DNA of 64,000 nucleotides from Bacillota bacterium (GTDB taxonomy: Bacteria > Vulcanimicrobiota > JAJTBE01): assembly GCA_021287065.1 (NCBI GenBank), contig JAJTBE010000147.1:1-64000 (forward strand). Reading direction: 5' to 3'. A program made the translations under genes and the position numbers. Each line of letters opens with the position of its first letter. Positions within the stretch are counted from its first letter, which is position 1. Below, piece after piece: positions 17,893-26,340 of the stretch. The notes beneath the pieces are model-generated. The model saw only the letters and a list, made by a program, of their open reading frames with translations. It did no database searches and was not told the origin of the DNA.

Positions 17893-18011
17893 TTTTTGAT
17901 TCCTCCGTTCAAACTGTTTCCGGGTCCATATTCAGATTATAGAGTTTGCCGTAAGGGGAAGGTCAACCCCCAGTTTTTTTATTTTTCCGGATTGTCCGGG
18001 GCGCCTAAGTC

Positions 18012-18289
18012 CAATGCCACTGAATTAGTAAAAATCCACTCAAATCCACAGTCCAATACTCTTGTTTTTCAAGGAGGAGGTTCGGAGGGCAACCTCGCTT
18101 TTCCAAAAAAGCGTGGTTCCCTCTGACGGTCCCAAATCCCCCCGGTCCCCCGTCGGTCCCCCAATTCAAAAGTTTTGGGAAGGAGGTCCGGAGGAAACTT
18201 TTTTCAAAAAGTTTTCTCTGGGAGCTGGGCGAATGGCTATAATTCTCGTGAGCGATCAGGCAAATTCATGCCTTAATTCATGGGCATTG
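18012..18289 (-). mobile_element. MITE-like element, complete, with perfect 10-bp target duplication
   Basis: Read on the plus strand, the ends are CAATGCCACTGAATTAG and TTAATTCATGGGCATTG, imperfect inverted repeats. The element is 278 bp, in the reverse orientation relative to the copies at 188 and 44121. Both flanks carry CGCCTAAGTC (18002-18011 and 18290-18299), a perfect 10-bp direct repeat. This proves insertion as a unit. It supplies the stop codon of the MerR gene at 18273-19193. Confidence 0.92.
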
Positions 18290-19193
18290 CGCCTAAGTCC
18301 CCTTTCTTTTCTACCGGAAACTGTATTTCAGTGATACAGTCTTTTTCAGTGGAAGCTCCAAAACCTACAAGCTGAATGTATGATTCCCTTACCGGACCAA
18401 CGATCTGATATTCATTCTGTTCTATCCATTTCATCAGTATATCGTAAGATTTTATAAGAGTATCATATGTTCCGTGGTGGATTAAACAGGCAGCCTGCTT
18501 AACGGCAGGCAGTATGTAAGTTTTGATTTTATCTTCATCATAGTCAAAACCGCTCACCGGAATCGAGGCTTCCATGTCTATATCCGTTTCTTTGTATTCG
18601 GTATCATAATAAGTAATAGTTGCCGGAGGAATCAGCTTTCCCCCTTTTGCAAGAATTATTCTGCAAAGCTTTTCAAAAATCATTACAACACCTGGATATC
18701 TGTCTAGAATCTCCCGTTCTATCAGATTCTGACCGTAAATTTCCGGCATAAAATCAGCGGGTGCATAACATTCGTTCACTTTTTCCCTTATACCGATAAC
18801 TTTCTGGGCTTCAATCCTCTTCACTACAACATCTATATCGCTGAAAAAGCTCATTTCCCCTTCAATCAGCTTTAATCTTGCCTCCACCCGCAGTAATTTT
18901 TCCTGCTCCATAGTAATCTGACGCTCTATTTCAGACCTTTTGGCATTTAATATGGATTTTATCTGTTCAGCAGATATCTTACCGCTGAGAAGAAGCTTTA
19001 TCTGATCCAGTGTAAACCCCAAATCCTTCAGGGCTACAATTCTGTTGAGCAACGGAAGCTGCCCGGCAGTGTAATAACGATATCCCGTTGAGGAATCCAC
19101 CCTCTCAGGTTTTAAAAGCCCCAGCTCGTCATAATATCTCAAAGCTTTGATTGATACATAGCTTAATCTCGAAAAATCACCTATTCTGAACAC
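18273..19193 (-). CDS. MerR-family regulator with GyrI-like domain, C-terminus rewritten by an element
   Basis: A 306-residue paralogue of the MerR protein at 17071-17892 (FRIGDFSRLSYVSIKALRYYDELGLL; same coiled coil and effector domain). It is longer by an insert of about 30 residues (NECYAPADFMPEIYGQ and on). The start is GTG, with GGAGGGG just upstream. The last codons read KKGDLGAMPMN and the stop lies inside a mobile element. Removing the element and one copy of the duplication restores a frame ending KKGDLGAPDNPEK, with its stop at about 17969. The change is in a tail beyond the conserved domain, so function is probably kept. Confidence 0.88.
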   Translation of the reverse strand: MFRIGDFSRLSYVSIKALRYYDELGLLKPERVDSSTGYRYYTAGQLPLLNRIVALKDLGFTLDQIKLLLSGKISAEQIKSILNAKRSEIERQITMEQEKLLRVEARLKLIEGEMSFFSDIDVVVKRIEAQKVIGIREKVNECYAPADFMPEIYGQNLIEREILDRYPGVVMIFEKLCRIILAKGGKLIPPATITYYDTEYKETDIDMEASIPVSGFDYDEDKIKTYILPAVKQAACLIHHGTYDTLIKSYDILMKWIEQNEYQIVGPVRESYIQLVGFGASTEKDCITEIQFPVEKKGDLGAMPMN

Positions 19194-19357
19194 AGAACCC
19201 CTCCATCATTCATATTATTACTCATAATTGTCAGGTCTTCCCCGGGGGGAGAGTCAAGCAGATAAATTAACTTTTTTTTACATTTCCGGAAGCCAATTAT
19301 TAAAGGATTTTAACATTTTAAATGGAATTAAGAATAAAACGGAATAAGGAGCAGGAA

Positions 19358-19603
19358 ATGGCATATATGATCACCCGCAGCTGCATCCAATGCGGGGCTT
19401 GTCAGGCAGTTTGCCCGAACAATGCAATTATAGAAAACGATGGCACATATCTTATAGATCCTGCTCTGTGCACCGAATGCGCCCCAGTGCACGAACTGAG
19501 ACAATGCGCAGAAGTTTGCCCGGTAAAGGCCTGTGTGGCAGACCCAGCCCATCAGGAATCAATGGAGCAAATGCTTGCAAAATACGACAGAATCCACGCA
19601 TAA
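19358..19603 (+). CDS. 2[4Fe-4S] ferredoxin
   Basis: An 81-residue low-potential electron carrier. The first cluster motif is CIQCGACQAVCP. The second is CTECAPVHELRQCAEVCP, where the eight-residue loop between the second and third Cys marks the Allochromatium/FdxN-like subgroup of bacterial ferredoxins. ATG 19358 has AAGGAG upstream; the frame open to 19322 lacks one. It is a single gene with no oxidoreductase partner nearby. Confidence 0.93.
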   Translation: MAYMITRSCIQCGACQAVCPNNAIIENDGTYLIDPALCTECAPVHELRQCAEVCPVKACVADPAHQESMEQMLAKYDRIHA

Positions 19604-19949
19604 CCCTCCCCCACTTCAATAAAACCCGCCAACTCCTTATTATGGTTTAACTGTTCCCATAGATTATTAAAAACAACATTTTCGTTGCAAATTAATAAAA
19701 AGCCTGATTTTAGTTATTTGCATAACTACACTGAGAATAAATATTTTTTCAGCCTTCATAAAAAAACCTCCCTCGAACCTCCTTACTTTCAACCCATGCA
19801 TAAAAACACTTTATCATTATACTCCGGTATTCTGCAGCGAATCTTAAAACAGCTTTCCATATTATTCTCACATTGTTATCATTGCAAACCTTTAACAGAA
19901 GAACGTGGCAATCCCGTTGGTATAGCAAATTTTCCGGGAAAATGATTTT
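19604..19949. other. Intergenic stretch, nothing recognised
   Basis: About 345 bp, AT-rich, with small open frames lacking ribosome sites or coding character. No terminator with a clear stem was found after the ferredoxin gene. Confidence 0.5.
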
Positions 19950-20151
19950 ATACCGTTTTCCCAAATATCAGCATTATGCCAATAAGGGCGAGTCAATCAC
20001 AATTCCGGTAACTGACCGATTAGCATTGCAAGAGTACAGCAATTATAGTAATCCCATTAAATAGGTCATGATATCCGGTCAGGCAATTTTCCTGACAGAG
20101 TGTTTTTTGTGGTTGATTAATAGGAAAGACTATATATTGGAAAGTTGGTAT
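19950..20151. repeat. Second inverted-repeat family (ATACCA ends), copy B
   Basis: It starts ATACCGTTTTCCC and ends GGAAAGTTGGTAT (inverted match 9 of 13). The left 95 bp align with copy A at 14232-14346: TTATGCCAATAAGGGC, AGTCA, AATTC and ACTGACCGATTAGCAT are shared. About 80 bp of extra sequence, including a TCAGGCAATTTTCCTGA hairpin, lies before the right end. It is non-coding. The function is unknown. Confidence 0.55.
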
Positions 20152-20287
20152 TAACCATTTCTATTCCAATATTGTATATTTATTTTATTGTTATTTTAAA
20201 TTTGTGCCAAATTTCTGCCAAAATTCTGCCAAAATGCTTCCATTTAACCCCCATTTTTTCCCTTTCCCCCCCATTCCCCCCGAAAAC

Positions 20288-20320
20288 AAAAAACCCGTCA
20301 ATCCTTAGATTTAACGGGCT
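20288..20320 (-). terminator. Rho-independent terminator after tRNA-Thr
   Basis: Read on the minus strand: a GCCCGTTAAATC/GATTGACGGG stem with one mismatch, a short loop and a six-T tract, 8 bp beyond the tRNA 3' end. Confidence 0.85.
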
Positions 20321-20327
20321 TTTATAA

Positions 20328-20399
20328 AGCCGACGGTCCGATTTGAACGGACGACCAGCTGATTACAAATCAGCTGCTCTACCCCTGAGCTACGCCGGC
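20328..20399 (-). tRNA. tRNA-Thr (anticodon TGT)
   Basis: The cloverleaf is readable. The acceptor stem is GCCGGCG/CGTCGGC with one G-T pair. The D arm is GCTCAGGGGTAGAGC. The anticodon stem GCTGA/TCAGC encloses TTTGTAA with anticodon TGT, which reads ACA. The T arm contains GTTCAAATC. CCA is not encoded. A consensus-like promoter lies upstream and a terminator downstream, so it is a single-gene unit. Confidence 0.95.
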
Positions 20400-20421
20400 A
20401 TTGTGGCTTCCCACGGACAGG

Positions 20422-20451
20422 ATTTTATCACATTGTTTTATGTTCTGTCAA
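20422..20451 (-). promoter_or_regulatory. Sigma70-type promoter of tRNA-Thr
   Basis: On the minus strand, a perfect -35 TTGACA and a -10 TAAAAT are separated by 18 bp. The -10 box ends 22 bp before the tRNA 5' end. Confidence 0.8.
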
Positions 20452-20579
20452 TACAATTTTTCGATTTTTTTTGCTTTTTTTTGAAGTGGTTTAATGAGAT
20501 TGTATCAAAGACATTTGTCAGGATCATTTTTCTGAGTATATAGTAAAATCCGGTATCGATTATAATCGGGGGTTAGTTT

Positions 20580-20878
20580 CAATGTCCATGAGTTAAGGCT
20601 TGAATTTATCTATACGTTAACGAGAAATATAACCGCTTGCCCAGCTCCCAGAGAAAACTTTTTTGAAAAAAGTTTCCTCGCGCCCACCCTGCGGGCAGAC
20701 ACCCGCTATCCCAAAACATTTGGAATTGGGGACCGACCAGGGACCGGGGGGATTTGGGGAACGTCGGAGGTAACCACGTTTTTTTGGAAAAGCGAGGTTA
20801 CCCTCCGAACCTCCCTCCTTGAAAAACAGGAGTATTGGGTTGGAAATTTGAGTAAATTTTACTGATTCAGTGGCATGG
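20580..20878 (+). mobile_element. MITE-like element, first copy in the composite repeat block
   Basis: The left end is CAATGTCCATGAGTTAAG and the right end CTGATTCAGTGGCATGG. The interior is the longer variant with the CCCACCCTGCGGGC hairpin. It is followed directly by the 91-bp tandem repeats. Its left flank (20570-20579, GGGTTAGTTT) matches, at 8 of 10 positions, the right flank of the last partial copy (21724-21733, GGGTTGGTTC). This suggests that the whole 20580-21723 block descends from one insertion. Confidence 0.8.
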
Positions 20879-20910
20879 GGGGTGGCCGGGCATGTGGCTA
20901 TGGGGGTTTG

Positions 20911-21210
20911 CTGGCGGTTGGTGATAGTTTTTTGGGACCCGGGGCAGGCGGGACGCCTGCGATCCGGCAGTTATTGGCCAGGCTTGCGGTTATAGGAATT
21001 GCTGGCGGTTGGCGATGGTTTTTTGGGACCCGGGGCAGGCGGGACGCCTGCGATCCGGCAGTTGTTGGCCAGGCTTGCGGTTATAGGAATTGCTGGCGGT
21101 TGGTGATGGTTTTTTGGGACCCGGGGCAGGCGGGACGCCTGCGATCCGGCAGTTGTTGGCCAGGCTTGCGGTTATAGGAATTGCTGGCGGTTGGAGATAG
21201 TTGGTTGCGG
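20911..21210 (+). repeat. 91-bp tandem repeat, three full units and a partial fourth
   Basis: Units begin at CTGGCGGTTGG, positions 20911, 21002 and 21093, with a partial fourth at 21184. The period is exactly 91 bp and the units are nearly identical. Each contains a CAGGCGGGACGCCTG hairpin followed by CGATCCGGCAG. Because 91 is not a multiple of three, the repetitive open frame across it changes reading frame from unit to unit and is not coding. A diverged single unit lies at 13932-14022. Confidence 0.9.
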
Positions 21211-21307
21211 GAGGGCATAGAGAAGTTGCAGGCAAAAAAAAAATGTCATGAAAGATTAGCACATTGGCCCTCCCCTACAGGATTTCCCATATTTACGGGA
21301 TTGCAGG

Positions 21308-21586
21308 CAATGCCCATGAGTTAAAGCTTGAATTTATCTATACGTTAACGAGAAAAATAACCGCTTGCCCAGCTCCCAGAGAAAACTTTTTTGAAAAAAG
21401 TTTCCTCCGGACCTCCATCCCAAAACTTATGAATTGAGGGACCGACCGGGGACCGTGGGGATTTGGGACCGTCAGAGGGAACCACGCTTTTTTGGAAAAG
21501 CGGGTTTCCCTCCGAACCTCCCTCCTTGAAAAACAGGAGTATAGGGGATTGGGATTTGAGTTTTTTTTGCTAATTCAGTGTCATTA
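21308..21586 (+). mobile_element. MITE-like element, second copy in the composite block
   Basis: A 279-bp copy: left end CAATGCCCATGAGTTAAAG, right end CTAATTCAGTGTCATTA (last base changed). It is the short variant, with CCTCCGGACCTCCATCCC in place of the GC-rich hairpin. It is directly abutted by a right-half copy. Confidence 0.85.
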
Positions 21587-21723
21587 GGACCGGGGGGATT
21601 TGGGGAACGTCGGAGGTAACCACGTTTTTTTGGAAAAGCGAGGTTACCCTCCGAACCTCCCTCCTTGAAAAACAGGAGTATAGGACCGAAATTGGAGTTA
21701 ATTTTGCTAATTCAGTGGTATTG
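21587..21723 (+). repeat. Right-half copy of the CAATGCC element
   Basis: From GGACCGGGGGGATTTGGGG onward, about 95 bp are essentially identical to the right half of the copy at 20580-20878. It ends CTAATTCAGTGGTATTG. It looks like a product of recombination between neighbouring copies. Confidence 0.8.
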
Positions 21724-21941
21724 GGGTTGGTTCCAGGGTGTCAGGTTTAGTTGAAGACTACCAAATGGGATATCAAAACAGGTTTGGAGTTGTAAAAAAC
21801 AATTTTCACAAAATCTCTGAAGCTTGTAACAGCCGGGATTAACGCTTTATATCCGTTATATTCCTGCTGCCGTCGGATTTCAAATCGGGTTAGATTTGCT
21901 ACGGGTTCTTTTCCCTGAATAAATGGCTGAGAATTAGTTTC
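21724..21941. other. Intergenic stretch before the kinase stop, nothing recognised
   Basis: About 220 bp downstream of the second kinase-ankyrin gene. No hairpin with a T tract and no coding frame was seen. Confidence 0.5.
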
Positions 21942-24596
21942 CTAAACAAGTTGTCCAAGGAAGCTTGTCAGGGGCAGAAATTTGGGAATTGCGGGATTTG
22001 ATGAGTTATAGCTGAAGGCTTCGCCGCAGGAGAAAAAGCCGAGTGCGAACAGAGGGTTGCTTTTGAACCTTGCCTGGGGGGTTTTAAATGTGTTTTCCGT
22101 AAAATCTGCGAGAGCACCCATCAGAATACCTCTAATCAGTAAATCCACGATGTTTGCTCTTGCCATTGCATAATGTTTTTCCCTGCCTGAAAGGAGGCTT
22201 CCGAATATTACATACAAAACTCCTTCTTCATCCATAAAAATATGGGATGAACGGCCCTCCATGATGTTCTGAATATTTTCCGGGTTCTCCCCTACTGCTT
22301 TTACGAAAATGGGAGAATACCCAAGGGCAAACATAAAACCGCGGTTAAAATCGTCGATTTCCCTGCCTGAGATTTCAAAATGGACTTCCACTTCTGCAGC
22401 TACCATTTCGGGAACTGCTGATTCAGCAAGCCTGTTAACAAGCTTTCCGCCGGGATTGTTCTGATGGTGGAGTTCCACAATACTGACTTTGGGTCCAAGA
22501 TCACCGGTAACAGTTAAAACCGTTTTACCTTCGGCAACCCAGTTTTTTATTTTTTCCTTTTTTTCCGGGAACTGGAGCTGAGGTTCAACAGGTGTGTCAA
22601 TCTCGTCATGAAGCTCTATTCTTCTCAATGTTTCAAGAAGCTTGGAATGCCCTTTGGATCTTGCAATATCACTGGCAAGCTTACCTGATTTATCTCTTAT
22701 TAAAACATCGGCATTATTGGCGATTAGCTGCTCCACGATTCTTGTGAGGCCCAGGAGAACCGCAATATGAAGGGGAGTATTGCCTTCATTATCCTGCACA
22801 TTCACATCTGCACCTGCGGATATAAGCATTCTTACCGCATCGCTTTTCCCGTTGAATACCGCAAAATGAAGAGCTGTTTTTCCTATAGAGTTCTGTTCAT
22901 CCAGTGCTACTGATTTTGTAAGCAGCAGATTGATTATTTCGTTATTATCTTTTGTTACGGCATTATGCAAAGGGGTAAGTCCTGATTTATCCCTTGCAGA
23001 CAAATCTGCGCCATCATGCAGAAACTGCTTTACTTCCTGAAGATCCCCTGCCCTGATGGCATGATGGATATCCGTATATCGCTTGGGAAGGCCTGCTTTA
23101 AGCCTTCCTGAAAGGGCATCGTAGCCTCTGGATTCTGCATATTCCCAGGGAAATTTTCCGGCTTTATCCTTTATTTTACTGTTGGCTCCTGATTTAAGAA
23201 GAAGCTCGACTATTGGCCCGCTTCCCTGAGAGGCAGCTATGTGAAGGGGCGTCCATCCGAAATTTTCGGTAGAATTAACATCTGCGCCAAATTTAACAAA
23301 TAATTCCGCAATATCGTGTTTTTCAAAGAAAGCTGCAGCGTGGAGAGGCGTCCAGCCTTTGTCATTTCTGTTGTTATCTATATCAAAACCGGAAACAAGA
23401 AGCTGTCTTATGTCCTGTATCCCATTTTCCATAATTAAACCGAACATTCTTTCTGTCCGGGACTTTTCGACGGAATCCCTGTCATCAGCAGGTTTAGCAT
23501 CAGGCTGTTTCTGACGGTTCTGTTGTTCCGCATTGCTTCTTATAGTCTGATCCGGTTGTTTTGCACTGATATTTATGGAAATATTTTCGTTTGCCTTTTT
23601 TCCAATCGTGCTGAAAAAGCCTGAGATTTTATCCAAAATACCGGATTTGGAGGGTGCTGAATAATCCTGAGGTTCACTGAGTTTTACAGTACGGCTGCTT
23701 CGTTTCAAAGTTTCGATAATATCGGCCGCCGATGAAGGACGTTTTCCCAGCTCCGTTGCGGTCATATTACTAATAAGAGATTCAATCCAGTCTGGTACAT
23801 CAGGATTCAGATCTCCTGCGGGTTCAAAAATAAAAGGTGAAGTTGAGGGATCTTCAGGATCTTTTCCTGTAAGCATAAAATGCATTAACACACCGAGGGC
23901 GTAAATATCGCTTTTTGGTTCCGCATATCCTTTATATTGTTCAGGAGCAGCATAACCGGGAGTTCCGATTACGGTTCCTTTCTGTTGTGGAGTAAATACT
24001 CTTGCTATACCAAAATCAACAAGGACCACCCTGCCGTCATCCACCATAATATTGGATGGTTTCAAATCCCTGTATATAATCGGCGGACTCTGACTGTGGA
24101 GGTATCGCAGAATTTCAAGAATCTGCAGCATATAATCAAGTGATTTCTCCACAGGATAAGGCTTATTCCCCCTTGCAATGCCTATGGATTCCAAATCCCT
24201 GCCGTTGATCAGCGTTTGTACAAGATAATAGGCAGGCTTTCCGGTATCAGGATCATTATCAGAAAAAGAATCGGTAACTTTGGGAAGTCCGCTGTGGTGG
24301 AGCTGGGACAGAATTCTCGCTTCTTCCCGGAAACGGTCTCTGGCATATTTTCTTTCTTCGTCTGAGAGGTTTGAATCAAGAACTTTTTTCAGGGCAACAT
24401 TAATCCCAAGGTTTAAATCAAAAGCCTGATATACACTCCCCATCGCCCCGGATTTGATTAATCTCTTTATTTCATATCTGTTGTTGAGAACAGCAATTTT
24501 TCTTGTTCCCTGTTCAGGGAAAACACTGCTGCAGTTACAGCAGAATTTAGCTTTTTCCGGATTTTCCTCACCGCAGTCAGGGCAATATTTTGGCAC
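21942..24596 (-). CDS. Zinc-ribbon / Ser-Thr kinase / ankyrin protein with extra C-terminal domain
   Basis: An 884-residue paralogue of the protein at 536-2299. The zinc ribbon is Cys5, 8, 19, 22. The kinase domain (about 35-305) has AGAMGSVY, VALKK, the catalytic loop IYRDLKPSN, VDFG and APEQY. Ankyrin repeats run from about 390 to 670 (GWTPLHAAA, GLTPLHNAV, GKTALHFAV, GNTPLHIAV). An unrecognised domain of about 200 residues (EVEVHFEISGREIDDFNRGF onward) ends the protein. The start is GTG at 24596: GGAG is eight bases upstream, and the four Cys then fall at the same positions as in the paralogue. An upstream GTG at 24605 is possible. It follows trmD by 27 bp, at the end of the ribosome/SRP operon. 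Confidence 0.9.
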   Translation of the reverse strand: MPKYCPDCGEENPEKAKFCCNCSSVFPEQGTRKIAVLNNRYEIKRLIKSGAMGSVYQAFDLNLGINVALKKVLDSNLSDEERKYARDRFREEARILSQLHHSGLPKVTDSFSDNDPDTGKPAYYLVQTLINGRDLESIGIARGNKPYPVEKSLDYMLQILEILRYLHSQSPPIIYRDLKPSNIMVDDGRVVLVDFGIARVFTPQQKGTVIGTPGYAAPEQYKGYAEPKSDIYALGVLMHFMLTGKDPEDPSTSPFIFEPAGDLNPDVPDWIESLISNMTATELGKRPSSAADIIETLKRSSRTVKLSEPQDYSAPSKSGILDKISGFFSTIGKKANENISINISAKQPDQTIRSNAEQQNRQKQPDAKPADDRDSVEKSRTERMFGLIMENGIQDIRQLLVSGFDIDNNRNDKGWTPLHAAAFFEKHDIAELFVKFGADVNSTENFGWTPLHIAASQGSGPIVELLLKSGANSKIKDKAGKFPWEYAESRGYDALSGRLKAGLPKRYTDIHHAIRAGDLQEVKQFLHDGADLSARDKSGLTPLHNAVTKDNNEIINLLLTKSVALDEQNSIGKTALHFAVFNGKSDAVRMLISAGADVNVQDNEGNTPLHIAVLLGLTRIVEQLIANNADVLIRDKSGKLASDIARSKGHSKLLETLRRIELHDEIDTPVEPQLQFPEKKEKIKNWVAEGKTVLTVTGDLGPKVSIVELHHQNNPGGKLVNRLAESAVPEMVAAEVEVHFEISGREIDDFNRGFMFALGYSPIFVKAVGENPENIQNIMEGRSSHIFMDEEGVLYVIFGSLLSGREKHYAMARANIVDLLIRGILMGALADFTENTFKTPQARFKSNPLFALGFFSCGEAFSYNSSNPAIPKFLPLTSFLGQLV

Positions 24597-24623
24597 AAAG
24601 ACCACTCCGCAAAATAAAAATAA

Positions 24624-25397
24624 TCAGAGTAAAAAGCCCGAATCCGAAGCTGAACCCGATTTGCCGGATTCAAGTTCTTCTTTGAAAACCTCATCCAGAA
24701 TTTTCATTTCCTTATCTGATAAAACAGTCTTTTCTATGAGATCGGGTCTGCGGACAAGGGTTCTTCTTATTGCTTCCTTTTTCCGCCATTCTTCTATTTT
24801 TTTATGATGACCCGAAAGCAGAACTTCAGGCACAGCCATGCCTTCAAAAACCGGAGGTCTTGTATAATGTGGAAAATCAAGAAGGTTAGATGAAAACGAT
24901 TCGTTGGCGGCAGATTCCTCATCAATGGCTCCGGGAATGAGTCTGACTACGGAATCGATAATAACCTGAGCCGCCAGTTCGCCTCCTGAAAGAACATAAT
25001 CACCGATAGATATTTCCATATCAGCCAGTTTTCTTATTCTTTCGTCAAAGCCTTCATAATGGCCGCAAATAAAAATAATCTCCTCTTTTTCCGAAAGCTG
25101 TTTTGCTATATCCTGATTGAATGTTGATCCCTGGGGAGTGGTCAAAACCACATTGCCTTTTAAGCCAAGCTGGTTTCTTATATAAAAAACCGCTTTGTAC
25201 ATCGGCTCTGGTTTTAACACCATACCCGCTCCGCCTCCGTATGGGATATCATCCACAGTGCGGTGGCGGTCGGTTGTAAAATCCCTGGGATTTATAAAAA
25301 TAAACTCAACCAGTCCCTTATCTCTTGCTCTTTTGATAATGGACTTTTCGAGATATGTAAACACTTCCGGAAAAAGAGTAACTATTGCTATACGCAT
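24624..25397 (-). CDS. trmD: tRNA (guanine37-N1)-methyltransferase
   Basis: A 257-residue SPOUT enzyme that methylates G37 of tRNAs using SAM and so protects against +1 frameshifting. It begins MRIAIVTLFPEVF. It has the knot motifs VVLTTPQGSTFNQD, FICGHYEGFDERI and GDYVLSGGELAAQVIID, and RPPVFEGMAVPEVLLSGHH near the end. The ATG at 25397 follows the rimM stop by one base, and the homology begins there. The tail (about 230-257) is acidic and variable. Confidence 0.97.
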   Translation of the reverse strand: MRIAIVTLFPEVFTYLEKSIIKRARDKGLVEFIFINPRDFTTDRHRTVDDIPYGGGAGMVLKPEPMYKAVFYIRNQLGLKGNVVLTTPQGSTFNQDIAKQLSEKEEIIFICGHYEGFDERIRKLADMEISIGDYVLSGGELAAQVIIDSVVRLIPGAIDEESAANESFSSNLLDFPHYTRPPVFEGMAVPEVLLSGHHKKIEEWRKKEAIRRTLVRRPDLIEKTVLSDKEMKILDEVFKEELESGKSGSASDSGFLL

Positions 25398-25398
25398 A

Positions 25399-25941
25399 TT
25401 ACAATTCAATTAAGCCTTCAATAGGATCTATGATCATTTTGCCGGCTTGCAGATTAACATCCCTGATGAACTGCTTACAGGCAGGAACCATATTAACTTT
25501 GCCGGTTTCCGGATGTTTCATTTCATAAACATCGTGTGCTCCGGCAGGGATTACATTTATGATTTTTCCAATAAGCGTTCCGGCTGTATCAAAAACTTCC
25601 AGTCCTATGAGTTCGAAAACATAATATTCATCCTGCTCGAGTTCCATAACTTCCTCTTTGGGGATTTTCAGAAGCCATCCCCTGTAAAGAGCGCCTTCTT
25701 CAGGTGTTGATATGAAATCAAATTTGAGAAGGGCCTGATTTTTATGGAATCTTGCGGATTCAATAGCTACCTCTCTGGGAGGAGCTTCTGTTCGTTCATT
25801 AACGAGCAGAATTTTTTTCATCTCAATAAAACGATGGGGGAAGTCGGTGAGGATTTCCACAGCGACTTCACCCCTAATTCCGAAAGATTTGACAATTCTG
25901 CCTATAGCTATCAGGGATTCCTGATTTCTATTACTTTCCAA
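25399..25941 (-). CDS. rimM: Ribosome maturation factor RimM
   Basis: A 180-residue 30S assembly factor that binds ribosomal protein S19. The N-terminal beta-barrel holds IAIGRIVKSFGIRGEV, and the C-terminal PRC-barrel holds YVFELIGLEVFDTAGTLIGKI and MVPACKQFIRDV. The start is taken as TTG at 25941, which overlaps the ylqD end by 31 bp. A start nearer LIAIG is possible, since the homology begins there. It is tightly coupled to trmD. Confidence 0.95.
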   Translation of the reverse strand: MESNRNQESLIAIGRIVKSFGIRGEVAVEILTDFPHRFIEMKKILLVNERTEAPPREVAIESARFHKNQALLKFDFISTPEEGALYRGWLLKIPKEEVMELEQDEYYVFELIGLEVFDTAGTLIGKIINVIPAGAHDVYEMKHPETGKVNMVPACKQFIRDVNLQAGKMIIDPIEGLIEL

Positions 25942-26324
25942 TCTTTTATCACCACTTCGGTCCTGGACAATTTCTCAAGGACATCGTCCCCGACCTTGAT
26001 CTGTACTGAGCCTTCAAGGATTCTGAAAGGAACCTCTGCACCGTCGTCAACATTGTGGATTTCCTTAACCTTCCAGTCCAGTTCGCCTTTCATTCTGAAG
26101 AGACTTTCCTTATCAAGGTCCATCTGCTTCTTCATTTCCTTGGCTTTGTCGGGACTGTTGAGTTCCAGTGCTGAGACTTGCTTTCTGCCCTCATCTTCGA
26201 GAGCACGCAGATTCTGGTCAAGACGCCCGATTGTATCCTGCGCCTCGTCAATCAACTGCTGCCTGAAGTCTGGGGTCATAACGACCTTCAGCATAACAGG
26301 TCTTTTGAGATCGATAAATTCCAC
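25911..26324 (-). CDS. ylqD: YlqD-family protein
   Basis: A 137-residue protein of unknown function. An N-terminal strand (MLKVVMTPDFRQQLIDEAQ) leads into a long coiled coil (about 20-90, LDQNLRALEDEGRKQVSALE), then a small C-terminal beta domain (VQIKVGDDVLEKLSRTEVV). Size, layout and position between the KH protein and rimM match Bacillus YlqD. The start is GTG with GGAGG upstream. The conserved place in the operon suggests a role in ribosome or tRNA maturation (inference). Confidence 0.85.
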   Translation of the reverse strand: MEFIDLKRPVMLKVVMTPDFRQQLIDEAQDTIGRLDQNLRALEDEGRKQVSALELNSPDKAKEMKKQMDLDKESLFRMKGELDWKVKEIHNVDDGAEVPFRILEGSVQIKVGDDVLEKLSRTEVVIKDWKVIEIRNP

Positions 26325-26340
26325 GAGTTACCCACCTCCG

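Noticed and set aside
19685-19945. 86-codon open frame after the ferredoxin gene
   Set aside because: It has no ribosome site, low-complexity composition and no coding-like codon use.
20875-21177. Open frame of 100 codons with repeated FFGTRGRRDACDP-like phrases
   Set aside because: It is produced by the 91-bp tandem repeat. The period is not a multiple of three, there is no ribosome site, and the frame changes between units.
20911-21210. CRISPR-like array
   Set aside because: The units are contiguous 91-bp tandem copies with no unique spacers, and no cas gene is present.
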